Shown here in pieces: positions 43,789 to 57,853 of a stretch of DNA of 64,000 nucleotides (positions within the stretch are counted from its first letter, which is position 1; every line of letters begins with the position of its first letter). Source of the DNA: Cymbidium sinense (lineage: Eukaryota; Streptophyta; Magnoliopsida; Asparagales; Orchidaceae). The position numbers and the translations under genes are program-made. Where the stretch lies: positions 1 to 64,000 of the forward strand of contig JAKCPB010000361.1 of the NCBI GenBank assembly GCA_021442155.1, given 5' to 3'. The notes beneath the pieces were generated by a model that saw only the letters and a list, made by a program, of their open reading frames with translations, had not been told where the DNA came from and did not search any database.

Positions 43789-44238
43789 ATGCAGGTTCAT
43801 TTCTCTGATTGGCTAGTAAAGCATGAGCTAATTCATAGATCTTTAGGCTTTGATTGTCGAGGAATAGAGACTTTACAAATAAAAATCGAGGATTGGGATT
43901 CCATTGTCATTTCATATGTATATGGTTACAATTATTTACCCCCAGTGTGCCTATGATGTAGCACCAGGATTTTAGCTAGTGTGTATCACCACGAAAATAC
44001 GATATGGTATAGATAAACCAGAAGAGGTATAAAAGTATTTGCTCAGGAGTAATCCTCAAATCCCCGTCGATTTGGAGAAGTGCTGATTTTCAGGAACGGG
44101 AATCTTATGATATGTTGGGAATTTCTTATGAGAATCATCCTCGCCTTAAACGTATCTTGATGCCTAAAAGTTGGATAGGCTGGCCTTTACGTAAAGACTA
44201 TATTACCAATTTCTATGAGATTCAAGATGCTCATTGAT
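43789..44238 (+). pseudogene. ndhJ: ndhJ, NDH complex subunit J, broken
   Basis: NdhJ (158 residues) is the 30-kDa-type subunit of the thylakoid NDH complex. The start [22 protein letters not shown] at 43789 matches the family [22 protein letters not shown]. The frame is lost near YLPPVCL. Later islands are IPRIFWVWK-like sequence in a different frame and the clean end [20 protein letters not shown] to YEIQDAH with TGA at 44238. It is 450 nt against 477. Confidence 0.94.
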
Positions 44239-44665
44239 TTAAATTAAAATGAAATCGAGTTGTGTCGTATAAGTAAAAAGTGGTTTTTATCATTCAATGA
44301 GCATCTTGGCATTTCCTTCTAGATGAAAAGAGTAACTGGACTTTCATTCGTATTGTGGAGGGGCTAAAATAAAAAAAGAAAAAGAGGTTCTCATTGCTAT
44401 TCCCCAATTGGGAGGATATCATATAATATACATTTCATGAGCAGATCCTGTCCTTCCACTCTTTGATTGAATTCTTTTAGCTAATTTTTTTTAGCTATTA
44501 AATTTGAGATATATACAAAAATTTAACATACTTTTGGAATAAGAAAAGTATGAACAGAGAAAAAAATACAAATGAAAAGAAAGTAAAGAATATCTATTCG
44601 ATCCGTCTCAATGAATTAATTTCATTTGTATGAGGTATGAATATCTATCCGATACATTATTCACG
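44239..44665. other. ndhJ-trnF spacer
   Basis: AT-rich, no gene recognised. Confidence 0.6.
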
Positions 44666-44690
44666 TGTCAGGAACCAGATTTGAACTGGT

Positions 44691-44733
<43 letters not shown>

Positions 44734-44738
44734 CACCA
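44666..44738 (-). pseudogene. trnF-GAA: trnF-GAA, near complete with damaged acceptor
   Basis: Minus strand holds GGATAGCTCAGTTGGTAGAGCAGAGG in two runs, anticodon loop CTGAAAA with GAA, and CACCAGTTCAAATCTGGTTCC. Length 73 is right. The 5' acceptor strand reads ATGGTGGA where GTCAGGA would be needed to pair with TCCTGAC at the 3' end, so the acceptor stem is broken. Order ndhJ-trnF-trnL is the plastid order. Confidence 0.85.
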
Positions 44739-45088
44739 TTTCCGTGCATCATCTTAGCAGAATACTTATATCTATGTCAATGAATTTCTTAGATCTTAAA
44801 AAAAAGACTTTCTTTGTTTGTAAATGTAAGTAAAAAATATGGACTATGAATAATTCAATAACGGAGATTCCTTGAACATATATGTTCATATTGTATTATA
44901 CAAAACAAATGAGATTGGATTGGAAAAAGATCCGAAGATTTCTATTCGGATCCATTTGTGAAAGAACAGAGTGAATGAAATTAGAAAGATATTTCAGTTT
45001 TTTTAAACTGAGTTCCACTGATGAAAAAAAAAAGAAAGAAAGAGGATGAGGATAAATAAAAAGTGAGGAAGTAAAATGGGCTTTTTAT

Positions 45089-45975
45089 TGGGGATAGAGG
45101 GACTTGAACCCTCACGATTTAAAAATTCGAGGATTTTCCTCTTACTATAAATTTCATTGTAGTCATTGACATGTAAAATGGGACTCTCTTTATTCTCATC
45201 CAATTAATCTTCTAAAGATCTATCAAACCTGGAATGAATTATTTGATCACTGAATATTCGAATTGATTCTTTTTTTCAACTTCAATTAGAATTGATTCAC
45301 AATAACTCTTCCTTTTTTTTCATATATTTTTGATCTCTATTATTCTAATTATATAGAATAATAGAAATAGAGGTTTCTATAGATCCTTATCTCATACTAT
45401 TACTCATATTAATAGTAATCTAAATATGAAAGAAATAAAGAATATAAAAAAGGATATATTATTTCATTAAGTTCATAAGAGAGTTCTACTATTCTATTCT
45501 AGAATAATTAGAATAATAAAATTCAGAAATCAATTCTATTAGCTATTAGAACAGAAATAGAATATATATACAAAATATTTTAAAATATATAATATAAAGA
45601 AATAGATGATTTCTATTTTCATATCTCATATAGAGATACAGAATAGGATTCAATCTAAGATTTGGGTTGTGATTAATCGTTTGGTATGTCAATATGTATG
45701 TACATATTAGGTATATAAAGTTATCCTTTTGTAATTTCAATAGAAGGATTTTAGCTACTAACGTAACGTAGTCAATTTCATTCGTTCCATTGAGTCTCTG
45801 CACCTATCCCTTCTTATTCTCATTTTCCATCATTTTTTCTCTCAAAATAAAGATTTGGCTCAAGATTGCCCATTTTTAGTTCCAGGGTTTCTCTGAATTT
45901 GGAAGTTACCACTTAGCAGGTTTCCATACCAAGGCTCAATCCAATCAAGTAGCCTACCAATTTCGCCATATCCCC
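45089..45975 (-). pseudogene. trnL-UAA: trnL-UAA with group I intron, decayed
   Basis: The 5' exon (about 45953-45975, minus) keeps GGGGATATGGCGAAATTGG but lacks the bases ACGCTACGG before the intron. The intron opening ATTGGATTGAGCCTTGGTAT and GGGCAATC words are the usual group I core. The 3' exon (about 45089-45135) keeps AAATCGTGAGGGTTCAAGTC and CCTCTATCCCC. The UAA anticodon region at the 5' exon end is disrupted. Total 887 bases, including a long AT-rich intron loop. Confidence 0.87.
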
Positions 45976-46557
45976 CTTTCCTTTGAGACAAGGATCCAGT
46001 TGGAATTCCATCCAACTCTTTCATTTATCTTGACACTATTTAATTCATTAGGTAATGATTCCTATATTGAAAAAGTGTATGCTGCTATTTTCTTTTTTGC
46101 CCACCCTCTTTTCTATATTCTATCATTTCATCTCTATTGGATGAACCTTATTTGTTTCAATACGAAATGATTTTATCATTGATGTATCCGCAATTCAATA
46201 TGGATAGATATATCACATATATATATGCCTTTCCTCCTCCTTCATTTTACAGTGCCTTGGAGTAGTAACGGTCGATATTCATTCTTTTTTTTTTTCATTT
46301 CAAAATATAAAATAGAATTTCATTGATAGATTGATATTTCATATTCATATATGAATATGGAATAGAATTTCTATTTAGATCTAGTATATATCTAAATAGA
46401 ATATAAAATATATAACAAAAAAATATATAACATATAACTAAAAAAAGAGATTAAATTTAAATAATCATAAATGAAATAAAAAAAAAGAAGAAGAATCACT
46501 AGGTAATAGCTAAGATCCGATAGTTTCCTGTATTCCTATACACTATTGCTCTTATAT
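45976..46557. other. trnT-trnL spacer
   Basis: AT-rich spacer. Near 45978-46012 it shares TTTCCTTTGAGACAAGGAT and GTTGGAATTCCAT words with the junction zone at 21881-21966. No gene. Confidence 0.65.
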
Positions 46558-46628
46558 CCCCCGCTTAGCTCAGAGGTTAGAGCATCGCATTTGTAATGCG
46601 ATGGTCATCGTTCGACCGATAGGCTCTT
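46558..46628 (+). pseudogene. trnT-UGU: trnT-UGU, lightly damaged
   Basis: Matches plastid tRNA-Thr(UGU): CCCGCTTAGCTCAGAGG, TTAGAGCATCGCATTTGTAA with the UGU anticodon, and GATGGTCATCG. The T-loop reads GTTCGACCGAT, missing a few bases of GGTTCGACTCCGAT, and the 3' acceptor reads AGGCTC rather than AGCCGGC. Placement before rps4 is as in plastids. Confidence 0.83.
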
Positions 46629-46944
46629 TTCTTCTTTATCGATTTTTTCTTTCCATGATTGAAAATCTCTACTCGCTTTCTAAATGTCGAGTCACCGATC
46701 TATTATGTCATGGTAACTTGCGATATATGAATAAAAAAGTTGACTAGATCAATTAGATCTCTAAGAAATTGGAAAACGTAACCTTCGTTTGAATTTCCTA
46801 TGTATTATATATATATAGGTAATCCGAATATTGATAATATTTCTTTTATTCTTGTAGGACTTTAGTAAATTGAGTTTTGCTTCTGGTCCTTTAGGAATTT
46901 ATATTTTTTTTTTCAAATGAAAGCTAATCAAAAGGAGCCTTTAT
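46629..46944. other. trnT-rps4 spacer
   Basis: AT-rich; TATATATATATA near 46807-46817. The rps4 leader is here; no gene. Confidence 0.6.
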
Positions 46945-47536
46945 ATGTCTCGTTACGAGGACCTCGTTTCAAAAAAATACGACTGGGAGCTTTACCGGGA
47001 CTAACTAGTAAAAGACCCAGATCCAGAAGTGATCTTCAAACCCAATTGCGCTTTGGAAAAAGATCACAATATCGTATTCGTTTAGAAGAGAAACAGAAAT
47101 TGCGTTTTCATTATGGTCCGACATTACACACTTAAATATGTGCATATTTGGAAAAGCCAAAGGGTCAACAGGCGGTTTTACTACAACTACTTGAGATGCG
47201 TTTGGATAACATCCTTTTCGATTAGGTATGGCTTCGACCATTCCTGGAGCCAGACAATTAGTTAACCATAGACACATCTTAGTGAATGGTCGTATAGTGG
47301 ATATACCAAGTTATCGTTGCAAACCTCGAGATATTATTATTACGAAGGATAAAGAAAGATCGAAAGCTCTGATTCAAAATTATCTTGTTTCATCCCCCTA
47401 CGGGGAATTGCCAAACCATTTGACTATTGACTCCTTACAATATAAAGGATTTGTAAATCAAATAATAGATAGTAAATGGATCGGTCTTAAAATAAATGAG
47501 TTGTTGGTCGTAGAATATTATTCCCGTCAGACTTGA
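46945..47536 (+). pseudogene. rps4: rps4, ribosomal protein uS4, frameshifted
   Basis: uS4 (201 residues) starts assembly of the small subunit. The true start is ATG 46945 (MSRY); a C is missing in the next word (TTACGAGG for TTACCGAGG), so the rest of the N-terminal part ([20 protein letters not shown] to [15 protein letters not shown]) is in a different frame. A second disruption at about 47120-47225 covers the KYVRIAGKAKGSTGQ region. From 47228, [25 protein letters not shown] to YYSRQT runs open to TGA 47536 and includes the S4 RNA-binding domain. Two or three repairs would restore the frame, making it one of the less damaged long genes. Confidence 0.95.
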
Positions 47537-47807
47537 TTCTAACGAAAATACAAGCAAGGTTCATACCAATTTTGACTCCTTTCTGAAGTAAATAGAATTG
47601 TTCCCCTGTCTCATTCACGTATCAAAAAAGGATCCAATAGGATCTTTTTTTCTTCTTTCAATAGATTTCTATTTGTATTTCTTTTACCTATCAGGGATTA
47701 ATTAGGGATAGAGAATGTCTATTAAATAAGGGTCTTACCGTTAGAATAATGATATCAATTCTTATTTTATTTGATACATTGTAGTTGGTAACGTTGATGA
47801 ATGAAAA

Positions 47808-47892
47808 GGAAGAGAGAGGATTCGAACCCTAAACAACAAAAGTCTACATAGCAGTTCTAATGCTACGCCTTGAACCACTCGGCCATCTCTCC
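47808..47892 (-). pseudogene. trnS-GGA: trnS-GGA with anticodon change to AGA
   Basis: Minus strand: GGAGAGATGGCCGAGTGG, long variable arm, GGGTTCGAATCC. The anticodon loop reads TTAGAAC where plastid trnS-GGA has TTGGAAC, so the anticodon would be AGA, still a serine anticodon. The D-loop (CAAGG) and variable arm are close to normal, and the 3' end CTCTCTTCC pairs with GGAGAGA. It is one of the better kept tRNAs. Expected position between rps4 and ycf3. Confidence 0.87.
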
Positions 47893-48211
47893 TACAGAAT
47901 ATTATTCTTGACCAAAACCCAAATGAATATAGAGTCCTTCATCTCAATTGTAGTACATGTATGACGGTCCGATGGTTCCTTAAGAAGAAATTTGGTTATT
48001 AAACTTAGATGAAATAGTAATAGTCATTGGTAGATTACGAAATTTGAATGAAATTGAATCTGATTCAACTATTTCATTTCATCTTTGTTCAAAAGGTGAC
48101 ACCGCATTTTTTTTCCAATTAGTCTGTTTATGTTATTTTGTACTGTACCCTTTTTTTTGTGGGATCGTTTTTCCAAGGGGATGAGAATAATTATAGAATG
48201 AATTGCTAATT
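47893..48211. other. trnS-ycf3 spacer
   Basis: AT-rich, no gene recognised. Confidence 0.6.
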
Positions 48212-49211
48212 ATGCCTAGATCTCGAATCAATGGAAATTTTATTGATAAGACCTCTTCAATTGTAGCCAATATCTTATTAAATAATTCCGACAACTTCGG
48301 AGAAAAAAGGCATTTACCTATTACAGAGATGGTGCGATTTGATTTTTCTTGTTTTTTTATCTCTCGTTTTACGAGAAAAGAACGTAGTTAGGAATAGAAA
48401 AAATAAATTAGTGAAAGAAACCTACGCGGTGAAGGTGAAGTTTAGAGATAGAGCAATTCCTTCGGTATCCTCGATTGATGCAGCCTTAGATGCTTCAATT
48501 ATCGAGTATTAAGCGAAAGGTTACATCTATAGGTTCTGTATTGGAGGTCAATACTACTTCATTTAGTACCAATAGGTGGCATCGGGGAAAAAGCACTACA
48601 CCTAGGAATCAACAACACAAAAACTTTGTTATAAATAAACCTTTTCCTTGTTGGTATCGGGACTAAAAAGAATGGTTAGGAAAACAAAGATCCATCTCAT
48701 TCGTACTTTTGATACCCGTATAACCATCAAAGACTGTTGAAGTGACTAATTCCGGAAATCGTAAGCGTTGAGTACAAATAAATCTTTAGAGTTATCATTT
48801 CTATCTAGCACTAATATCACTAATCTGAAGGTTAAGAAACCTCTTGTGGAAGGTTGGCTAGAAATTTCTTGTAAAATACCAGCTCTGTCAGTTAATATAA
48901 TGAGAAAGTTAAATTTTGATTACATGAATTATTCCTCTTAGTACTATGCAGGGAGGAGCCGTATGAGATGAAAATCTGCACGGTTCTGGAACGAGATTCT
49001 TTTACTAGAATGAATGACCGTAACGGATGTCGGCTCAATCGAAGGAAATTATGAAGCTTTACTGAATTATTATGAAGCTATGACCAGAAATTGATCCCTA
49101 TGATCGAAGTTATATACTCTATAACATAGGTCTTATACACACAAGCAACGGAGAGCATACAAAAGCTTTGGAATATTATTTCCGAGCACTAGAACGAAAT
49201 CCATTTTTACC
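48212..49211 (+). pseudogene. ycf3: ycf3, photosystem I assembly factor, truncated inside exon 2
   Basis: Ycf3 is a TPR protein (168 residues, three exons). Exon 1 is about 48212-48331: [23 protein letters not shown] is clear, then one small deletion shifts frame before TYYRDG. Intron 1 (about 48332-49024) is a group II intron starting GTGCGATTTGATT with domain V near 48955-48990 (GAGCCGTATGAGATG). Exon 2 keeps MSAQSKEIMKLY-like words and then [29 protein letters not shown], which is one TPR unit. At about 49211 the sequence switches to inverted rpoC1. The rest of exon 2, intron 2 and exon 3 are absent. Confidence 0.94.
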
Positions 49212-49402
49212 ACATGCTTATAAATCTCATTATAATTACCAAAAGATTCATATTGAACTTCGATGGGAACTTCTCTTGAGCCAACGACACGTTGATCTAG
49301 TCTCCACCGGAGCCACAAAGGACTATCTAAATGAATTCGTTTCTGTCGATAAGCTCCACGTGCATCATAAGAACTACAAAAATACGGCTCTTTTGTATAC
49401 TT
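49212..49402 (-). pseudogene. rpoC1: Inverted rpoC1 exon 2 fragment fused to ycf3
   Basis: Reverse complement of the rpoC1 stretch at about 8195-8375, read on the minus strand as KYTKE then SYDA, RRLDQRV and [11 protein letters not shown]. It keeps some bases the main rpoC1 copy has lost: [22 protein letters not shown] is more complete here. So it was copied before, or independently of, the damage in block I. Joined in a way that leaves an open 78-codon chimera on the plus strand (49168-49404) with ycf3 at its N-terminal side. Confidence 0.92.
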
Positions 49403-49462
49403 AAAGTTATTCGTTTCTGCCGATAAGCTCCAAGTGCATCATATTGAAATTCGTTTCTGCCA
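49337..49462. repeat. Serial partial repeats at the rpoC1-petB junction
   Basis: ATTCGTTTCTGTCGATAAGC plus about 15 further bases (49337-49371) recurs with small changes at 49408-49442, and its first 13 bases recur at 49447-49459, just before petB sequence begins at 49463. Repeated short copies at a junction are typical of template switching during break repair. Confidence 0.85.
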
Positions 49463-50426
<964 letters not shown>

Positions 50427-50589
50427 ATTCCGGAAATGAAATATCGAAACAAATAAATTTCACGATCGAACTACCAGAATGGTCTATAAATCCAAGTCTT
50501 AGGTAATCTTAAGTTGAAGTATTCAATCTTAAGCATTAAGTAAGTATAAGTAAAATAATCTTTTGCTAGGACTTACTAGTTTTTATGAA

Positions 50590-50811
50590 CTAATTAATTG
50601 AAATTCCATCCAGTAAAACAGATGAATTATAAATTTCTAAAATAATAAATAGAAATATTACAAATAGAGCCATTGCAACTCCCATAAGTGGTGCAGTCTC
50701 CCACCCTGGAGCTACTTTTCCATATTCTGAATTCAATGGTTTCAATAAACTCCCTATGCCAGTTGATCTTGGCCCAGATCTAGAACTACTCTCAATAATT
50801 TTTGTAGCCAT
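50590..50811 (-). CDS. psbH: psbH, copy 2, intact frame
   Basis: 73 residues, same length as copy 1 and the family. It reads [21 protein letters not shown], with Glu for the usual Gly in GWGT, and the helix [17 protein letters not shown]. The Gly-to-Glu change at a conserved position, from a G-to-A transition, suggests relaxed selection. Otherwise the same context as copy 1. Confidence 0.93.
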   Translation of the reverse strand: MATKIIESSSRSGPRSTGIGSLLKPLNSEYGKVAPGWETAPLMGVAMALFVIFLFIILEIYNSSVLLDGISIN

Positions 50812-50921
50812 AAATCCTCTTTCATCATGGGTTTAAATCTGTTGACTTTGTATACCATTCCATTGTAGTTGTAAATAAACAACATTATCGTGATCCTTTG
50901 TGATCTTGAAATTATCAAAAA

Positions 50922-51051
50922 ATGGAAACAGCAACCCTAGTCACCATCTCCATATCCGGTTTACTTGTAAGCTTTACTGGGTATGCCTTATATACCGCTT
51001 TTGGGCAACCCTCTCAAAAATTAAGAGATCCCTTAAGAACATGGGGACTAG
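50922..51051 (+). pseudogene. psbN: psbN, copy 2, frameshifted near its end
   Basis: ATG is kept ([21 protein letters not shown]), but two bases (CG) are missing in the DPFEEHGD region, so the frame passes the old stop at 51051 and runs about 17 codons further. Copy 1 has the reverse defect: lost ATG, intact tail. Confidence 0.92.
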
Positions 51052-51097
51052 TTGAAGTAATGAGCTCCAATATTAATATGGGGGCTCATTACTTCAA
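51052..51097. terminator. psbT/psbN convergent hairpin, copy 2
   Basis: Same arms as in copy 1 (TTGAAGTAATGAGC and complement); loop one base longer. Stem perfect. Confidence 0.8.
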
Positions 51098-51113
51098 TTG
51101 AAATAATGAAAAA

Positions 51114-51236
<123 letters not shown>

Positions 51237-51526
51237 TTACCATTATAGCTTCCACACCTATTCATTTTGGATTATTTACTAAAAAAATTCGAATTTTTGA
51301 TTTACAATTTACTATTACTAACTATTACTATCTATATAGTATGTATATATAGATATAGTCATTCATATCTTATTACTATTCGATTATATTTTATTTCTAA
51401 TTTTCTATATTATTCTATTTATACATAAAAATATAGAAAAAAGATAAATATATGAAATATAATGAAATATCTAAATACTAGAATAAAAGAAAAATAGAGG
51501 CAAAAGATGGCAAAGGAATTTTGTAT

Positions 51527-53549
<2,023 letters not shown>

Positions 53550-55700
53550 ATGCCCTTGGTGTTCCAAAAGTACCTTTCAAGTCCTGGAGAGGAAGATGCA
53601 GCTTGGGTTGACGTATAGTGCGACTTGTCGACAGATTGGTCATATGGTATTTCATTATCTCCCTCGATCGAGTATTCTATGCCCCAATCCAATAAATATA
53701 TATTCATTTATTGAACCATCAATAATTAGCGTGAAGCACAATAATTCCTATTGGGAATCAATATTATCAATTAAAATAATTGATGGTTTACTTGGACGAT
53801 AAAAGAAAGTATCCAGGCTCCGTTCAAAGAATACCAAATTGTAAATGGTAAGAGTAAAAGTAATAGAATGGAGTGTAAATGTAGTAATTCTGAAATAAAG
53901 AATATAAAAGAAAATAGAAATTTCATTAAATTCTTAATAATTTATTAAATTCATTATTAATGAAATAGAATATAACTTACTATAAGAGAATCTATTTTGT
54001 AGAATATATAAGAATTACACGATTACTGCTTGTATCATAGAGACTTACTATAGGGATAATTTTAAACTGCATACCAATGGAGTAGTATGATGAATATATC
54101 GAATATTTTTGGGAAAAGTATGAAAAATTGAAAAAAAAAAGAAGTGGTACTGGAATCATTTGACCTATATGCTCAAATAAAATTCGGGCAAATCTTCCCC
54201 CGGAGTAGAACAAGAACCTAAAAGAATTGAAAGGGCCCATTCAGGAACAAGAAAATGACATCGTAATTTGAATTTCGATGAAACAATACATCAATGAGAG
54301 GTTAGTTCAATAAGTTCATAAAATTCTTTTTGATTTTCTACATTATAGAATATAAGGAAGGGGAAGGAGAGAAAAACTCATGTTCAAAAAAAAAAGAAAT
54401 AGAATTGGAATCGACACATTGATTTTTTTTCACAATTCTTTCGAACTGTATGCATCCAAAGGTGCGCACCTCGTGGGATAATTTTTGCCCTAATCAACCG
54501 ACTTCATCGAGAAAGATTACTTTTTTTAGGCCAAGAGGTTGATAGCGAGATCTCGAATCAACTTGTTGGTCTCATGATATATCTCAACATAGAAGATGAT
54601 ACTAGGGATCTTTATTTGTTTATAAATTCTCCAGGCGGATGGGTAATACCAGGAATAGCCATTTATGATACTATGCAATTTGTGTCACCGGATGTACATA
54701 CAATATGTATGGGATTAGCCGCTTCAATGGGATCTTTCGTTCTGGTCGGAGGAGAAATTACCAAACGTCTAGCATTCCCTCACGCTTGCCAATGAGTTTT
54801 TTATTTGAAAAAAAAAGAATACTATGCCTTCGCTGTATCGAATATGAATCAAATAAAGAATAAGTAATAATAGCATGGCAATTGAGTTCGATATGAACAA
54901 ACCTTTATTGTTTTTTTCTAACATGAGATTTTGTATCGAGATAGTAGTATGAAAGAAGGGTTATTCCCAATTTGATTTTATGTGTCAAGCAAGAGTCAAT
55001 TTCAGCGTCACAAACCATTATTCTTCCACACCAGAAGTCTCTTTCTTATTTTTATGTTATGAGAGAAAGAGTTAAAAAAAATGGAAAAAATCATTTGATC
55101 CTTCTTGGATCCTATCAAAAAAAACTTTGGGATTGCTAAACCACAGACGAGATAAATATATAAAGCAACAGAACCATCATAGTATCTTTTTAACTACTAC
55201 GAAAGGAAGGGTGGTAAATGGATCATTTAACTATTTGGATCGGATAGGTTCTATTTATTCTTTTCGATAAAAATAGCTTCTATCGAAAGATAAATTCCAT
55301 TGCGAGCCGTATGCAATGTACAAAAGATGCCCGTACGGTTGTTTAATTCTATTTTTTATTGTTCTTTTGATTCCCCCTTACTTTAATACTTTAACCCAAT
55401 CGTGCAATATATAGATAGAAGAACCATTCATGATGTTATATCAATATCATCAGGGTTATGATTCACCAACCTGCTAGTTCTTTTACGAGGCACAAGGGAG
55501 AATTTATTCTTGAAGCAGAAGAACTATTGAAGCTTCGCGAAACTCTCACAAAAGTTTATGTTCAAAGAACGAGCAACCCTTTATGGTTTATATCCAAAGA
55601 TATGGAAAGGTATGTTTTTATGTTATCAATAGAAGCCCAAGCTCATGGCATCGTTGATCTTGTAGCGGTCGAAAATGATAATACTGGGGATTCCATATAA
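53550..55700 (+). pseudogene. clpP1: clpP, Clp protease subunit, copy 2, lightly damaged
   Basis: Exon 1 is 53550-53617, with the intron start GTGCGACTTG intact; two small losses (ATGCCC for ATGCCTATT, and TTTCAAGT for TTTCGAAGT) break its frame. Exon 2 is about 54496-54789 and is nearly perfect: [20 protein letters not shown], then [12 protein letters not shown], the catalytic Ser in [25 protein letters not shown]. Intron 2 starts near 54790. Exon 3, about 55453-55700, is open from MIHQPASSF, with the catalytic His, to the stop, with YEAQTGE reduced to TRHKGE. The contrast with copy 1 at 26830-28850 is strong: copy 1 lost the serine-region bases. Confidence 0.94.
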
Positions 55701-55832
55701 ATATACGAATTCCTTTTAAAATTGGAATTTCCGTGTGAATAGAAATCATTCATAATCATCAACCATCAGGTTAAGATCGATCTAAACCAACCCCGCTCTA
55801 TTCTATCTAGAATGAGATTCTATAGACACGCC

Positions 55833-55945
55833 ATGCCAACCATTAAACAACTTATTAGAAACGCACGACAGCCAATAATAAGAAATGTCACGAAATCTCC
55901 GCTCGAGGATGTCCTCAGCGTCGAGGAACATGTACTAGGGTGTAT
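55833..55945 (+). pseudogene. rps12: rps12 5' exon, copy 2, frameshifted
   Basis: 113 nt against 114. It starts MPTIKQLIRNARQP and ends ACTAGGGTGTAT, followed by the intron word GTGCGATTCG. The core for [12 protein letters not shown] reads with a few bases missing (TCTCCGCTCGAGG for TCTCCCGCGCTTCGGGG), shifting the frame. The remaining exons, elsewhere in a plastid genome, are not in this window. Confidence 0.92.
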
Positions 55946-56717
55946 GTGCGATTCGTTCATTTCAGATCATGAGTTTGAAAATGTAAAGTTTTTACAGTAT
56001 CAACGACCACTACCAATGAATTAGGATAGATATAGTGAAAGACGGCCTTTTAATTGACTAGTATCTAAAAATGAAGATCTATAATCTACTTAATTATGTT
56101 ATGAATTTATGGTTTCTATTGGTGAAAATCCAATCACTCCATTTGAAATGAGAAGGAATTCTCCATTGGTAACAAATAGTTATCCATTAAGCGGAGGAAA
56201 AAGGTTATGCTCCTATTCCTTTTCTTGAAAAAACGGACTAACAGGGTCAGCTACCTAGCCAACTTTCCGAATTAAATGCCGTCACTGTATGGATAGCTTT
56301 TTTGTGAAAAGGACTATTACTTTATAATTAGAATTGAAAAAAGAATTCTAATTGAAAAATGAATGGGTAGAGCCAAAGAGTGTGAACTATACAAGTTCAC
56401 GATAAAATTCGATGAAATGAAAGAAGAGGCTCCGGTGTATAGAGAGGACCTCACCGTTTCAGAAGTTACCATAGAAACGAGGAAACCCACTATTCTTTTT
56501 TATTTAGTAGCATTTTAATTTCTTATTTCCAGGCGAGATACCTACCTTGAAGAAAGAAAAAATCGTGGTCGGGAAGGTCATAGTCGCAAAAGCCATTGGA
56601 ATTTATATTTTATATATCGGAAGAATCCGTTTTGTTATTAATCGACCGGAGGAAAAGGATGACTGAAAGAAGAGAAATCAATTAGTTATTCAAGAAAATT
56701 TCATTTGATTTGATTCA
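55946..56717. other. rps12-rpl20 spacer, copy 2
   Basis: Start of the trans-splicing intron half, then AT-rich spacer. No gene. Confidence 0.65.
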
Positions 56718-57095
56718 ATGACCAGAGTTAAACGAGGATATACAGCTCGGAGACGTCGAAAAAAGATTCGTTTATTTGCATCAACCTTTATAGGGGCTCA
56801 TTCAAGACTTACTCGAACAACTACTCAACAAAGAATGAGAGCTTTGGTTTCTTCTCATCAAAATAGGAGCAGAAAAAAGAGAGATTTTCGTCGTTTGTGG
56901 ATCACTCGGATAAATGTGGTAACTCGTGAGGATAGGCTATTCTATAGTTATAGCCTATTCATACACAATCTGTACAAGAGACAATTGCTTCTGAATCGTA
57001 AAATACTTGCGCAAATAGCCCTATCAAATAAGAATTGTTTTGATATTATTTCAAAGAAAATCATTAATAAAAAAAAAAGAATACAAATCAAATAA
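56718..57095 (+). CDS. rpl20: rpl20, ribosomal protein bL20, copy 2, intact frame
   Basis: 125 residues, [23 protein letters not shown] to [12 protein letters not shown], full length for the plastid family (117-128). The basic N-terminal RNA-binding tail and [12 protein letters not shown] are present. One region differs from the family: [13 protein letters not shown] for the usual AVIRE-GVSYSYS. It is one of the few long frames left open in the window. It is convergent with rps18, as in plastids. Confidence 0.93.
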   Translation: MTRVKRGYTARRRRKKIRLFASTFIGAHSRLTRTTTQQRMRALVSSHQNRSRKKRDFRRLWITRINVVTREDRLFYSYSLFIHNLYKRQLLLNRKILAQIALSNKNCFDIISKKIINKKKRIQIK

Positions 57096-57368
57096 AGGAA
57101 TAAAAGAATCTTAATTATTATACAGGAAACAAGAATGATTGAAGGATTTCGGAGAATGGACTCGGAAGATAGAAGAAAAAAGAAATGAAGATTTGAGTAG
57201 TGGGAATAAATAAACATCTTTCAAGAAAAAAAAGATTTCTTCCCCATTTTTACTTTTTTATAATTTTAGAGTTTATAATACAAGAATCAAATCTGGATTC
57301 TAGTTTTTTGAGCAAAAAATTCATATTAATATGAGCTTGAGTTCCGATTGGACTTTTGAAGAGTCTAT

Positions 57369-57674
57369 CTATTTATTTTTGGTTCTAGGACCAGTAGTTC
57401 TAGGGATCGACTCCACTCTCTCCAATTGTTTCTCATTATTACGAAAAGGTAACAAAGATAAAATACGAGCTTGTTTTATAGCAATAGTAATTAATCGTTG
57501 TTGTTTCAAAGTTAACCTATTTGTCCGTCTAGATAATATTTTTCCTTGTTCACTAAGAAATCGACTAATTAAACTCATGTTTCTATAATCGATTCGATCC
57601 CCCGATCCGATTGGGGGTAAACGTCTACGAAAAGATCGCTTGGATTTACGAAAAGGTTGTTTGGATTTATCCAT
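57369..57674 (-). CDS. rps18: rps18, ribosomal protein bS18, copy 2, intact frame
   Basis: 101 residues: [35 protein letters not shown] to TTGPRTKNK. All core parts of the family are present ([30 protein letters not shown]). Length is normal. It has nearly all the CG-containing words that copy 1 (30341-30618) lacks. Confidence 0.94.
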   Translation of the reverse strand: MDKSKQPFRKSKRSFRRRLPPIGSGDRIDYRNMSLISRFLSEQGKILSRRTNRLTLKQQRLITIAIKQARILSLLPFRNNEKQLERVESIPRTTGPRTKNK

Positions 57675-57853
57675 GGTTTGTTTATTCCTTCTATATATCT
57701 ATAGAAAATAATCTATAAAATAGAATACTTTTTTTTATTCATTTAATTAAGATTCGACCAAAATAGGATTTGGTTTGTATTATATATGTTAAGATGTAAA
57801 GTTCTTAGTCTTCCCACTACTTGTAAAAATAACACACAAGCATTCCGTTACAT

